Assembly (NCBI RefSeq): GCF_006346325.1
Contig: NZ_VDYR01000001.1
Coordinates: 1,736,001 to 1,800,000, forward strand
From: Sphingomonas japonica
Lineage (GTDB): Bacteria; Pseudomonadota; Alphaproteobacteria; Sphingomonadales; Sphingomonadaceae
Reading direction: 5' to 3'
DNA: 64,000 bases
The notes beneath the pieces are model-generated. The model was not told the DNA's origin and searched no databases. It saw only the letters and a list, made by a program, of their open reading frames with translations. Positions within the stretch are counted from its first letter, which is position 1; the number at the start of each line of letters is the position of its first letter. Positions 1 through 7,239 of the stretch are shown here, in pieces. A program made the translations under genes and the position numbers.

Positions 1-135
1 TGGCGAGCTAAAAAGGATATTATAGCTAGCGTTCGAATTGAAGGGCGGATCAAGGTAGACAAGGTCGACACTCTCGTCACTGACATGCTCGCGCAGCACG
101 TCTAGATTGTCGCCATAAAAAAGCTGGTTGGTCAT
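1..135 (-). CDS. Site-specific DNA methyltransferase, N-terminal fragment (cut by window edge)
   Basis: The reverse strand from the ATG at 135 stays open to base 1 and encodes 45 residues beginning MTNQLFYGDNLDVLREH. It contains the motif DLVYLDPPFNS. The DPPF tetrapeptide is catalytic motif IV of amino-methyltransferases that modify adenine N6 or cytosine N4. The preceding YGDNLDVL resembles the start of the type III/beta-class enzymes, in which motif IV comes first. The rest of the gene is outside the window, so target specificity and any partner nuclease are unknown. It is transcribed away from the serine recombinase at 330 and belongs to the same putative island. The family call is firm; the subclass is inference. 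Confidence 0.85.
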   Translation of the reverse strand, partial: MTNQLFYGDNLDVLREHVSDESVDLVYLDPPFNSNASYNILFSSP

Positions 136-234
136 ACGCGTGAGAATGCCCGCGCTGGGTCAGCAGGTCTACCCCGAGGTTCGCCATTGCGCGGATCGCC
201 CTCGCTAGCTTTGCGTCACGAAACCGGTCGATTC

Positions 235-317
235 CGATACATGCAGTAAGACTGTATCGTAAATGAGCTTGACCGAATTAAGATACACCGCCAGTATCGA
301 TACACTGATTCGATACA
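235..317. repeat. Cluster of CGATACA / TGTATCG half-sites (candidate recombinase site or operator)
   Basis: CGATACA occurs at 235-241, 298-304 and 311-317, a shorter GATACA at 282-287, and the inverted form TGTATCG at 253-259. The stretch 294-303 is the palindrome GTATCGATAC. The 235 and 253 copies form a dyad with an 11-base spacer. All copies lie within about 95 bases of the start codon of the serine recombinase at 330. Resolvases commonly bind such subsites next to their own gene for recombination and autoregulation, so this is a candidate res site or operator. Function is inferred from position. Confidence 0.5.
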
Positions 318-329
318 AGGAAGCGCTCG

Positions 330-908
330 ATGGCTCGTACATTCGCGTATTGCCGCGTTAGCACTGCTGACCAGACAACAGACAATCAGGTTCGGGAAAT
401 CGTCAGCGCCGGTTTCAATGTCGATTCAAAGCGGATTGTTGTCGAAACGGTATCGGGGTCCGTCGCGGCGATGGAGCGGACTGGTTTCGCCAAGCTGGTT
501 GACCGGCTAGAGGCGGACGACGTCTTGATCGTTACGAAGCTGGACCGTCTGGGCCGAAACGCGATGGACGTTCGCGCGACGGTCGAGCGATTGGCAGCGG
601 ACGGCGTACGCGTCCATTGTCTGGCCCTTGGAGGGGTCGATCTGACAAGTGCGGCAGGAAAAATGACTATGGGCGTTATCGCCGCCGTCGCAGAGTTTGA
701 GCGCGACCTTTTGATCGAGCGAACTCACGCTGGGTTGAGGCGAGCGAAGGCGTCTGGGAAGGCGCTAGGAAGGCCTCAAAGGCTTAAGACCAGCGAACAG
801 CAGGAAATCATGGCAGCACGCGCGCGGGGCGCTTCCCTGGGCATACTAGCCAAACAGTACGGCGTTTCCCGCGCCGCTATTCAACGGGTTGAGAAGCGAG
901 CGGCCTAG
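330..908 (+). CDS. Serine recombinase, resolvase/invertase family
   Basis: This 192-residue protein has the resolvase layout. An N-terminal catalytic domain begins MARTFAYCRVST, where Ser11 is the expected nucleophile. It includes the motif TKLDRLGRNAMDV and the long-helix region IAAVAEFERDLLIERTHAGL. The C-terminal helix-turn-helix (about 155-190) contains ILAKQYGVSRAAIQRV. Length matches Hin/Tn3-resolvase-type small serine recombinases. AAGG about ten bases upstream of the ATG serves as ribosome-binding site. It would cut and rejoin DNA at paired sites, either resolving a transposition cointegrate or inverting a segment. The GATACA half-sites just upstream are the obvious candidate target. 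Which reaction it performs cannot be told from sequence. Confidence 0.93.
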   Translation: MARTFAYCRVSTADQTTDNQVREIVSAGFNVDSKRIVVETVSGSVAAMERTGFAKLVDRLEADDVLIVTKLDRLGRNAMDVRATVERLAADGVRVHCLALGGVDLTSAAGKMTMGVIAAVAEFERDLLIERTHAGLRRAKASGKALGRPQRLKTSEQQEIMAARARGASLGILAKQYGVSRAAIQRVEKRAA

Positions 909-938
909 CGCGCGAGGGCGTTGCCTGCGTAATCGATA

Positions 939-1127
939 TTATAGAGGCAGCACCATCTGGTTTGGATCGGCGGGCGCCGGGCTAGTCAGCGCCACATAAA
1001 CATGACGCGCCAGTTCACGTTGCCCATCCTCACGTAGACGGGGTGACGGAACGGTGAGCGCCAGTTTCGCCCAAGCTGGGGCGTTGTCGATCGCTAAAGC
1101 AATCAATTCGCGGGTGTCTGTCATCAT
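939..1127 (-). CDS. Small conserved-looking protein, 62 aa (possibly DUF6771)
   Basis: A 62-residue protein rich in Ala and Leu begins MMTDTRELIALAIDNAPAWA and includes LTVPSPRLREDGQREL. The pattern resembles small sphingomonad proteins annotated as DUF6771, but I recall this rather than having compared it. A clear GGGAG lies five bases before the first ATG and eight before the second, so either start is possible. No signal peptide or membrane segment is visible. It converges with the serine recombinase, with only 30 bases between the stops. Function is unknown. Confidence 0.65.
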   Translation of the reverse strand: MMTDTRELIALAIDNAPAWAKLALTVPSPRLREDGQRELARHVYVALTSPAPADPNQMVLPL

Positions 1128-1433
1128 CGAATCTCCCGCATTGCGCGCTAGAACATATGGGGAACACTGGGCAAGGGGGAAGAAGGGCTTATTTGCCGAA
1201 AGCGAGTATCGCTAGACAGTATTGATGCTCAATCATAAGGAATGAGCGTCGCTCCAACTTTGAACGGAAGGGGCGGCCCGCATATGGCGGCGAACACAGG
1301 CACTCGATCACATCGGTCGGGCGGCCTGCGGAATATAAAACCTTCGGGAAATACGCGGGAGGCGTGTTCCTGTGTTCGCGTCGTTCAACCGTCCCGACTG
1401 GCGGGATGGAGCGGTCGAATACAAGGAACTTTA
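1128..1433. other. Intergenic stretch with a long-range inverted repeat
   Basis: No gene is supported in these 306 bases. An exact 11-base inverted repeat, GCGAACACAGG at 1290-1300 and CCTGTGTTCGC at 1369-1379, flanks a 68-base spacer that includes an AT-rich box (GGAATATAAAACC). Short open frames here lack ribosome-binding sites and familiar sequence. The repeat could be a recombination or regulatory site. I see nothing else. Confidence 0.4.
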
Positions 1434-1796
1434 ATGCGCACTCTGCTTGCGGCGGCGATGGCCGTAACCTTTCCAACCTGTGCACTCGCGCAAACGTCTC
1501 CGTTGGCCGTGGCAGAAAAGGCCATGGCCACCCGGGATGCCTGCTTCAATGAAGCAACGAAAAGGGCAACTTTGAAGCAGGTAAGTCCGGAAACATTCAA
1601 GCTGGTGATCGAGGGCGCCTGCCAAGAAGAAGTGGCTGCTGCACGAGTCGCTTTTTCCGCAGCCTTAGATGCGTCCGTACCGTCTGGCCTTAGTTTCGAT
1701 GCGTTGCCCTCCAAGATTCCTTATATGCGTGATTTCGACGCCGCGCTGACTGAGTTGAAGGCGAAACTGATTAGCGATTTTGCTTTGAAGGACTAG
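1434..1796 (+). CDS. Hypothetical secreted protein, 120 aa
   Basis: The chosen ATG is preceded by AAGGA at suitable spacing and opens a good signal peptide, MRTLLAAAMAVTFPTCALAQ, with probable cleavage after ALA. A longer frame reaches upstream but adds sequence without signal character. The mature part (about 100 residues) is mostly helical-looking. It has two cysteines, in TRDACFNEA and IEGACQEEV, that could form a disulphide in the periplasm. No family is recognised. It lies between the 62-residue protein and the polymerase-like gene and is probably island cargo. Its function is not known. Confidence 0.7.
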   Translation: MRTLLAAAMAVTFPTCALAQTSPLAVAEKAMATRDACFNEATKRATLKQVSPETFKLVIEGACQEEVAAARVAFSAALDASVPSGLSFDALPSKIPYMRDFDAALTELKAKLISDFALKD

Positions 1797-1800
1797 ACAG

Positions 1801-1818
1801 GCAACAATACTTTGTTGC
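1801..1818. terminator. Short hairpin just after the secreted-protein gene
   Basis: GCAACAA (1801-1807), loop TACT, TTGTTGC (1812-1818) form a perfect seven-base stem starting four bases after the stop codon. There is no U-tract on the plus strand, so it is a weak terminator candidate or a 3'-end stabiliser. Confidence 0.4.
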
Positions 1819-1841
1819 GGCTCAGTCTCGCTTGCCCGGGT

Positions 1842-1886
1842 GGAGGGGCATATCTTAGACATTGTCGAAGACAATCTTACCCCTCC
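1842..1886. terminator. Compound hairpin between convergent genes
   Basis: Outer arms GGAGGGG (1842-1848) and CCCCTCC (1880-1886) pair perfectly. Inside them ATTGTC (1861-1866) and GACAAT (1870-1875) form a second stem around GAA. The structure sits between a plus-strand gene ending at 1796 and a minus-strand gene ending at 1969, so a bidirectional terminator is the simplest reading. It has no classical U-run. Confidence 0.5.
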
Positions 1887-1968
1887 TTACTGAGCTATGT
1901 CATCCCATCAACGTAAGCTCACACTTGAAGAATCTGTATATATTCTTCGCACTGGCGCGGGGAGCAAG

Positions 1969-3300
1969 CTAAGCCGCTAAACGGCGTATTTCGCCATATT
2001 CCTTAAGTTTTAGCTTAGGTTTGACTCCAATATGTCGCTCGAATTCGGCGGATAGCACGCGCATCGCGAGGCCGGATTTAGATACCGGCACAAGGATCGC
2101 ATCGTGAAGGGGAAGCGAGGGAATGGCGTGCTCGAAGGCGAGACTTTCTATCGTCGCGAGCACTACCTCGCTTTCAGCATAGTGCAGGTCGCCCCACGCG
2201 CAGCCGCTATCGCCCAAGTCCGCCAGGAGGGGAAACTTGTTCGTCACAGCCGTCCTTACCCGTCCTACCGGGTAGTTTTTCCGCACGTCAGGGATGGGTT
2301 GAACGTCCCGGCCCTGGGGGTTCTCCAGCTGGTCAACGACCTCTGACGGCCATCTGGAATGAACCTTCCCCAGTCCAAAAGCCGCATTGATATATGCTTT
2401 CGCGATAGCCCTAGGGGGCCATGCCATGGCGTACAGGTCAGCGACGCTGGTATCCAGCGGGCGGTGCATGAGGCTATGATAAATTGTAAGAAAGCTGGCG
2501 CCGATATCAACTTCAACGACCAGCTCGCCGTTGAAGCGGATATGCCGACGTCCCTTCTTTTTTCCGTTTTGGAACGGAGAGTAGATGCGTCCGCCAAAGC
2601 GCCCATACCTCTCTGGCTTGCCGTTGTCGCAATAGACGCGCTGGAGGGTCCAGCGTTTGATGCCAGTGACTGCCACGCCCGCCATGAAGGTGTTGAGTCG
2701 GTTGATCCTAGCTCCGCTTGAAACGATGTCGGGATGGCTGGTGTCGAGCTTCAACTTTGCGCCCCTATGCCGCCCCTTCGCATCCGTTCTCGAAGGAGCC
2801 CGCATGACTACAGGTTCCTTGATCGTGGCCGGGAGTGGAGCAGTGCCGAAATGCTCGCCCAGCCGGTCAAGTGCGATCCCGAACCGAAGTGCCAATGCGA
2901 TCAACTTACCAGTAGCGCGCATTCGCGTTGCGGTTCCGAAGCCACCTTCGCCTCCTTTTTTGCCGGGAAAGCTCTCGATGAAACCGTTGGCAACAAGGGC
3001 ATCAAATGCGTCCCTGAAAGCGCGATATCCGATGGGCTCATCAGCAAACGAGTTGCATCCTACAGAGCGATAACGAAAGGCTAAGGGGTTTTCTGCTGCG
3101 CATGCCAGAAGATCAGCGGTTAACGCTCCCGTAGCCCCCTTCAGTCGCTTCGAGGGAGATTTAATCCCTCCAACCTCCTTAACAACTAAATTAGACAATT
3201 CTTGAATTAAGTTAGAAGAAGATAAAGAATTACACATTCCTGTCAGGTCTAGATATTGCTCACTGTTAATATAAGGTTCTTTGAGTTTGTAGATTAGCAT
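1969..3300 (-). CDS. Uncharacterised protein with family-A polymerase-like palm motifs
   Basis: This 443-residue protein has no family name I can assign, but its second half carries an ordered set of motifs like those of PolA/T7-type polymerases. They are GGRIYSPFQN (about 236-245), GRRHIRF (250-256), a motif-A-like EVDIGASF with Asp265, a motif-B-like RAIAKAYINAAFG (Arg297, Lys301, Phe308-Gly309), and a motif-C-like LPLHDAILVP with His399-Asp400. No 3'-5' exonuclease domain is visible. The N-terminal 200 residues contain a helical, possibly winged-helix region. AGGA seven bases upstream supports the ATG. Codons in the first 60 residues are AT-rich. A replication protein for the island is a reasonable inference. 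Enzymatic activity is unproven, and motif B is one residue shorter than the usual spacing. Confidence 0.55.
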   Translation of the reverse strand: MLIYKLKEPYINSEQYLDLTGMCNSLSSSNLIQELSNLVVKEVGGIKSPSKRLKGATGALTADLLACAAENPLAFRYRSVGCNSFADEPIGYRAFRDAFDALVANGFIESFPGKKGGEGGFGTATRMRATGKLIALALRFGIALDRLGEHFGTAPLPATIKEPVVMRAPSRTDAKGRHRGAKLKLDTSHPDIVSSGARINRLNTFMAGVAVTGIKRWTLQRVYCDNGKPERYGRFGGRIYSPFQNGKKKGRRHIRFNGELVVEVDIGASFLTIYHSLMHRPLDTSVADLYAMAWPPRAIAKAYINAAFGLGKVHSRWPSEVVDQLENPQGRDVQPIPDVRKNYPVGRVRTAVTNKFPLLADLGDSGCAWGDLHYAESEVVLATIESLAFEHAIPSLPLHDAILVPVSKSGLAMRVLSAEFERHIGVKPKLKLKEYGEIRRLAA

Positions 3301-3343
3301 AATTGATTCCTATAGTTATATAGATATAGATATTGAAGGTATA

Positions 3344-3361
3344 GAATGGCTATCGCCATTC
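3344..3361. promoter_or_regulatory. Perfect dyad upstream of the polymerase-like gene
   Basis: GAATGGC, four-base spacer TATC, GCCATTC lies 44 bases upstream of the start codon of the minus-strand polymerase-like gene, next to an AT-rich stretch. Position and symmetry suggest an operator for a small regulator. No regulator gene is visible beside it. Confidence 0.4.
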
Positions 3362-3690
3362 CATACTTGTTACGTTTGACAATTTGGTACGTTACTGAAT
3401 TGCAGCTCAGCTGGACTTGGACGCTGAGTCTGCGCCTCAACGCCAAGAGCGGCAATTATGCAGCAGCTGGAAAGATGTTCAACCGTTCTTACTGGCTGTT
3501 AAGCCATGTTTATGTATGTTTAGGAATTGTGCCTAATTTCGATTTATTTGCCTAGGGAAGGCGTTAAAAAAGACTGCTCAATAAACATTGTTCAGAATAC
3601 TATGACACAATGCTAGAGGAGTATGGTCCGTTGGGAGCGGTCTATAAGGCTCCTGACGAACAAGGTCGTCAAGAAAAGCGCAAAGCTCAC

Positions 3691-3707
3691 GCTTCGACGT
3701 TCGAAGC
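3691..3707 (-). terminator. Hairpin downstream of the integrase gene
   Basis: GCTTCGA (3691-3697), CGT, TCGAAGC (3701-3707) form a perfect seven-base stem about 40 bases past the integrase stop codon on the minus strand. No U-tract follows, so termination is only a candidate role. Confidence 0.4.
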
Positions 3708-3746
3708 GCAGCAAAGCCGGTTCAGTTTCCGCGCTAGGTCGTTTGA

Positions 3747-5498
3747 TTATGTCGGCGCGGGCACAAGGTGCTCGAATGAGACACCCGCAAAAACAACGGC
3801 TTCAATCATGCTTGAAAGACGAGCGACGGTGCCTTGCCGCACCTGTCCATAACCGGCTGTTACTGACACTTGGTTGTGACCCAAGGCCACCTCGATCTCA
3901 TCATCTAGGTATCCGGCAGTGCGAAGCTGGTCCGCAAGTCCATGCCGAAACGAGTGCGATCCATACCCGTCGCGCCCGCTCTTGATCCCCAGCCGGATCA
4001 AGTAGGTTCGCCAAAATCGCGATGGAGTCCAGCTTATCTGCCCCCGCATATTTGGTTCTAGCTCGGGGAAGAGTCTGCCGTCGCCATCCTTTTCAGCCCG
4101 GGCACGCTGCCTTGCGACGTAGCTAAGCCAGCCTAGCTTTCGAAGCATGCTGTGGATCGGAGCGGGTCGACAATGCCCCGATTTCGTCCGTTGTCCGGTC
4201 GCCTCGTCATCCTTGATCCACAGGTAAGTTACTCCATCCTGCTCACGTACGTCATCTGCCCTTAGCTGAGCAATTTCGCCGATCCGGGCACCCGTGAATA
4301 GGCATACTAGGGGTATCCAATAGCGCCAGTCGTCAGCGCGACATGTACCGGGCTCCCACTCCTTACCGTCGCGCAGAAAGCCGGTGAAGAGAGGTGACGC
4401 GAGGATCGTGTTTAACTGCTCGGTAGTAAACGGCGGACGACGGTTCTTCCCGCTCTTCTTACCCTTCTGCAGGTCGTAAAATAGGCCATCGCAGGGATTG
4501 CGTTCGACGTAGCCTTCCTGTCGCGCCCAATCGAAAAGGGGCGACAATGTGCTAAGATACCTATTCACCGTATTAGCAGCCATCGGACTTGCCCCGGTGC
4601 GCTGCGCCTTTTCAGAAGCCTCCTGCAACGTGAGGCCAGCGTTTTCCTTACGCTTACGGAAAGCAGGGGGTAATGTGGTGATAAGATTGCGCCATTCCCG
4701 AACCTCCGCTTGCGTGATCGATGCAAGGCTCCGATGGGCGCCGACGAAGCCCGTAAAGAGTGAGATGACCTTCCGGCCCTGATCTACTGTATCTTGGCGC
4801 TGACGGCCTTCTGAGAGCCGCTGAGAGGCATATCGTTCGAACAGCTCGGAAATGCTTTGTCCCTGCCGTGCGCGGCTTTCCCGGCGCTTGCGTGCAGACT
4901 GCACAAATTGCGACGGCGCGAAATTACTCTCTGATCCATCTGCCAGAGCTTTAGCGAAGGCGAGCGTGTCCGAACCAGCCGCCGCCAAGTAGTCTACTAG
5001 TGTCGCAAAAGCAGGGTCCGTCTCGGCAAGCGTCCAGCCGCGTTCAATAACGAGTTTCCGTGCTCGTTCGATCCAGTAGCTATGGTCACCGGCTCGACGC
5101 CTTCGAACCGCCTCTCGATATCGACGCTCGAATTCCGGCGATAGCATCGCAAAGGCGGCTGGTCCTAGCTTCGCCTTTCTTGCGACAAGGTCCGCTGCAC
5201 GCACGCTCGCACGCTCAAAACCAACCTCCAACGCGATTTCTTCGAGTTCAAAGGCGTCTGGCACCGATGTCTCTTGCAGGGGCCCGACCGATGCAGATGC
5301 CAGCGCTACTGCAATTTGCGCTTTCCAGTCAGCAAGATGCGCGTGAGATAAGTCGACGGCGCGGCGGCGATCGGCAACGCCAAGCGACTTGGTAAACTCG
5401 TGCCGTCCTAGAATTGGGCGTGCAGCCTTTGGCACCATCAGCCGAAGCTGCCAGTGCTGCGAATTGTTGCGTTTGTGAAGGTGCGGGGCGGCGTTCAT
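3747..5498 (-). CDS. Tyrosine site-specific integrase with DUF6538-type N-terminus
   Basis: This 583-residue integrase probably mobilises the island. The N-terminus (HWQLRLMVPKAARPIL) matches the DUF6538 domain found at the start of many sphingomonad integrases. A core-binding domain follows (about 215-330). The catalytic domain contains FTGARIGEIAQL (first Arg), HSFRHGLADQL (His-x-x-Arg) and LGHNQVSVTAGYG, where the last Tyr is the expected nucleophile. All expected catalytic landmarks are present, so it looks functional. A strong GGAAGGGG ribosome-binding site precedes the ATG. It is the last gene before the chromosomal curli locus, the usual position for an integrase next to its attachment site. 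Confidence 0.93.
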   Translation of the reverse strand: MNAAPHLHKRNNSQHWQLRLMVPKAARPILGRHEFTKSLGVADRRRAVDLSHAHLADWKAQIAVALASASVGPLQETSVPDAFELEEIALEVGFERASVRAADLVARKAKLGPAAFAMLSPEFERRYREAVRRRRAGDHSYWIERARKLVIERGWTLAETDPAFATLVDYLAAAGSDTLAFAKALADGSESNFAPSQFVQSARKRRESRARQGQSISELFERYASQRLSEGRQRQDTVDQGRKVISLFTGFVGAHRSLASITQAEVREWRNLITTLPPAFRKRKENAGLTLQEASEKAQRTGASPMAANTVNRYLSTLSPLFDWARQEGYVERNPCDGLFYDLQKGKKSGKNRRPPFTTEQLNTILASPLFTGFLRDGKEWEPGTCRADDWRYWIPLVCLFTGARIGEIAQLRADDVREQDGVTYLWIKDDEATGQRTKSGHCRPAPIHSMLRKLGWLSYVARQRARAEKDGDGRLFPELEPNMRGQISWTPSRFWRTYLIRLGIKSGRDGYGSHSFRHGLADQLRTAGYLDDEIEVALGHNQVSVTAGYGQVRQGTVARLSSMIEAVVFAGVSFEHLVPAPT

Positions 5499-5656
5499 CG
5501 GGCGCCCCTTCCGGTTTGGTTACGTAGCATATGCGCGTAGCAATAGCCCAACACAGGGCCAACAAAAATGGCTTCTTTCCGTGCTATTAGCCACTTAGCG
5601 AGCATCTTACCGGACCTCCAAACTCATCCTCTCTTCCCGACCATTTCCAGCAACGG

Positions 5657-6025
5657 TCAGTCTTCGGTGCAGGCGCCGTCGTCGCTGGTGCAGCGAATCG
5701 TATAGGGCCGATCGTCGCCTTCGGTCGCGTCGAACCGCACTTGCCAGGGCGCCTGATCCGCGAAACGCACGACTGACAGCGTCTGGCTTTCTGGCCCGAC
5801 CGCGCTGCGTCCGGCATGGCGGGTCGTCGACCGGCCCGACACGTCGATGGTGTAGTGGACGGCCAGACGCTGGGCGCTGCGGCCGGTCAGCGTGATGACG
5901 ACCTGTCCCGCACGGCGCGAAACATCGAGCGAGAGGGCGTGCGGCGATTTGGGCATGGCAGTTCCAGACACGGCTAGCGTTGCGGCGATGCCGATGAGCC
6001 CGAGCTGAAGGCGGCGCGCGGTCAT
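5657..6025 (-). CDS. csgH: CsgH-like periplasmic curli chaperone
   Basis: A 122-residue secreted protein with an N-terminal signal (MTARRLQLGLIGIAATLAVSG) and a small beta-sandwich-like body (LSLDVSRRAGQVVITLTGRS, then YTIDVSGRS, then APWQVRFDATEG). It ends with a Cys pair (IRCTSDDGAC). Size, position as last gene of the curli operon and strand pattern match CsgH, the alphaproteobacterial counterpart of CsgC. That family inhibits premature amyloid formation by curlin subunits in the periplasm. Its start overlaps the stop of the upstream gene by four bases, implying translational coupling. The assignment is by context and pattern, since this family is poorly conserved. Confidence 0.75.
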   Translation of the reverse strand: MTARRLQLGLIGIAATLAVSGTAMPKSPHALSLDVSRRAGQVVITLTGRSAQRLAVHYTIDVSGRSTTRHAGRSAVGPESQTLSVVRFADQAPWQVRFDATEGDDRPYTIRCTSDDGACTED

Positions 6026-6558
6026 TTGTCGCTCGGCGGCGTCGATGGCGGCGGCGGCGGCACCGGGATCAGATCGGAATCGACGCCGAACATGTTTGCG
6101 GCGGCCGGAAAGTCCGACAGGAAGCGGGCCAGATTTTCTGGTCCGATCTCCCGCGCGATCAAATCCGGAGTCGGTTGCTGGCCGCGCTTGCGGATCATTT
6201 CCCAGACTGCGGCGACCTCTTCGTAAAGGTTCAGACGCGGCGATCGCGGCAGACCCTCCGCCAGCGCCTGTTCCGGGCTTTCCGCAGACGGTGCGACTTC
6301 GGCATCTGGCGGCAGTTGCAGTATCTCGGTCGATGCTCGATTGTTCGGACGGATCTGCTGGACGGTGCCTGGAGGAGGTTTTGGGGCCGCGGGAGCTGCC
6401 GTCGGCGCGATCTGTTCCGCAGTGGTCCGGTCACTGCCGGCGGAGGGCGTCCCGGACACGGTCTGCGCCGCTGCCGAAACCGCGCAGAAGCCGAGCGTCG
6501 CAAGCGCCACGCTTCGCAGTATCGCCGGAGCCGGTCGATATTCCATACCCGTCTTCAT
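6022..6558 (-). CDS. Proline-rich secreted protein of the curli operon, 178 aa
   Basis: The protein has an export signal (about residues 1-31, ending SAAAQ) and a low-complexity region rich in Ala and Pro. A helical segment follows (about 108-160: NLYEEVAAVWEMIRKRG, then ARFLSDFPAAANMFG), and the tail is a run of prolines. I do not recognise a family. It overlaps the curlin-like gene before it and csgH after it by four bases each (ATGA), so it is made together with them. A role in curlin handling or anchoring is inferred only from this context. An alternative start is the Met five codons in. Confidence 0.7.
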   Translation of the reverse strand: MKTGMEYRPAPAILRSVALATLGFCAVSAAAQTVSGTPSAGSDRTTAEQIAPTAAPAAPKPPPGTVQQIRPNNRASTEILQLPPDAEVAPSAESPEQALAEGLPRSPRLNLYEEVAAVWEMIRKRGQQPTPDLIAREIGPENLARFLSDFPAAANMFGVDSDLIPVPPPPPSTPPSDK

Positions 6559-7178
6559 GGTCCCATCTGGGTGATGGCGACGCTGGCGCCGCCGAACTGG
6601 GTGATGGCGAGGACCAAGGCCGTGCCCGACTGGGTCAGGGCCGCGGTGTTGGCATCGCCATTCTGCACGAGATCGAGCAGGTTGCCCGAGCCATATTGCG
6701 CCAGCGACGCGACATTGTCGCTGCCGAACTGGCTTACCCGGATTTCATTGGCGGCGCCGCTTGCGGCAATCTGTTCGATCGCGGCCTGATTGGCGGACCC
6801 GTCCTGCGTCACCAGCGCGATATTCTCGCCCCCCGCCAAACCGCTCTGCATGCTGTCGAGGCTGTTTCCGAACCCTGTGATCGATCCCGTCAGCGTGGCG
6901 GTCGCGGCACCGGCCTGCCCCGCCGTGAGCGCGAGGTCTGAGCCGACGAGTTCCGCCTGCAGCATCTTGTCCGGCCCCGATTGTTCGACATGCGCCGTGG
7001 TGTTCGAACCGATCTGGCCGATCGTGGCGCGGCTGTCGGTGGCGCCCTGCTGATCCACCACCGCCACATTGCCACTGCCGTTCTGGGCGATTTCAGTGAG
7101 TGATTGCGCTGCGCTAGGAACTGCCAAGGTGATGCCGAATACGGCACAGCAGCATCGCTCGAATTTGGTGCGCACCAT
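6555..7178 (-). CDS. Curlin-like repeat protein (second, CsgB-like subunit)
   Basis: A 207-residue secreted protein whose start is fixed by GGAGG five bases upstream. The frame extends 19 codons further but without a ribosome-binding site. The signal peptide MVRTKFERCCCAVFGITLAV ends before SAAQS. The mature part consists of curlin strand repeats of the type Q-x-G-x-x-N-x-A-x-x-x-Q, for example IAQNGSGNVAVVDQQG and LAQYGSGNLLDLVQNGDANT. Repeats are less regular than in the larger curlin upstream. Being smaller and following the major curlin gene, it may be the nucleator (CsgB role), though this is inference. It sits 61 bases downstream of the large curlin gene. Confidence 0.85.
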   Translation of the reverse strand: MVRTKFERCCCAVFGITLAVPSAAQSLTEIAQNGSGNVAVVDQQGATDSRATIGQIGSNTTAHVEQSGPDKMLQAELVGSDLALTAGQAGAATATLTGSITGFGNSLDSMQSGLAGGENIALVTQDGSANQAAIEQIAASGAANEIRVSQFGSDNVASLAQYGSGNLLDLVQNGDANTAALTQSGTALVLAITQFGGASVAITQMGP

Positions 7179-7239
7179 CGCAGCCTCCGCATCGCAAGAA
7201 GAAAGTCCGGGAACGCCGAAGCGCTCCCGGACCAAGGCG

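Larger units (their letters stand above)
3301..3746. other. AT-rich intergenic region between polymerase-like gene and integrase
   Basis: No gene is convincingly supported here. Features seen are an AT-rich tract (3301-3340), a perfect dyad GAATGGC/GCCATTC (3344-3361), a looser CATTGT/ACAATG pair near 3588-3614, and a hairpin near 3691-3707. Small plus-strand frames starting at 3346, 3610 and 3623 lack good ribosome-binding sites or run into the integrase gene, so I do not call them. The region may hold the promoter of the polymerase-like gene, or an origin-like sequence. Confidence 0.4.
1..5498. mobile_element. Putative integrated genomic island (one end)
   Basis: This stretch combines a tyrosine integrase at its right edge, a serine recombinase, a DNA methyltransferase N-terminus and a polymerase-like protein. 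These are typical cargo and mobility genes of an integrative element. It contains AT-rich tracts, for example around 3150-3350, that contrast with the GC-rich curli genes starting near 5650. The left end lies outside the window. I found no tRNA gene and no convincing direct-repeat att core between 5499 and 5656, so the exact right boundary is not proven. Confidence 0.6.

Noticed and set aside
1242..1433. N-terminal extension of the small secreted protein
   Set aside because: The signal peptide and AAGGA site both point to the ATG at 1434; the extension overlaps the inverted-repeat region.
3346..3985. Small plus-strand frames starting at 3346, 3610 and 3623 in the island
   Set aside because: No good ribosome-binding site, no recognisable product, and the last two run antisense into the integrase gene.
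5499..5656. Possible tRNA or att core at the island border
   Set aside because: No cloverleaf or clear direct repeat could be found by reading; the left end is not available for comparison.
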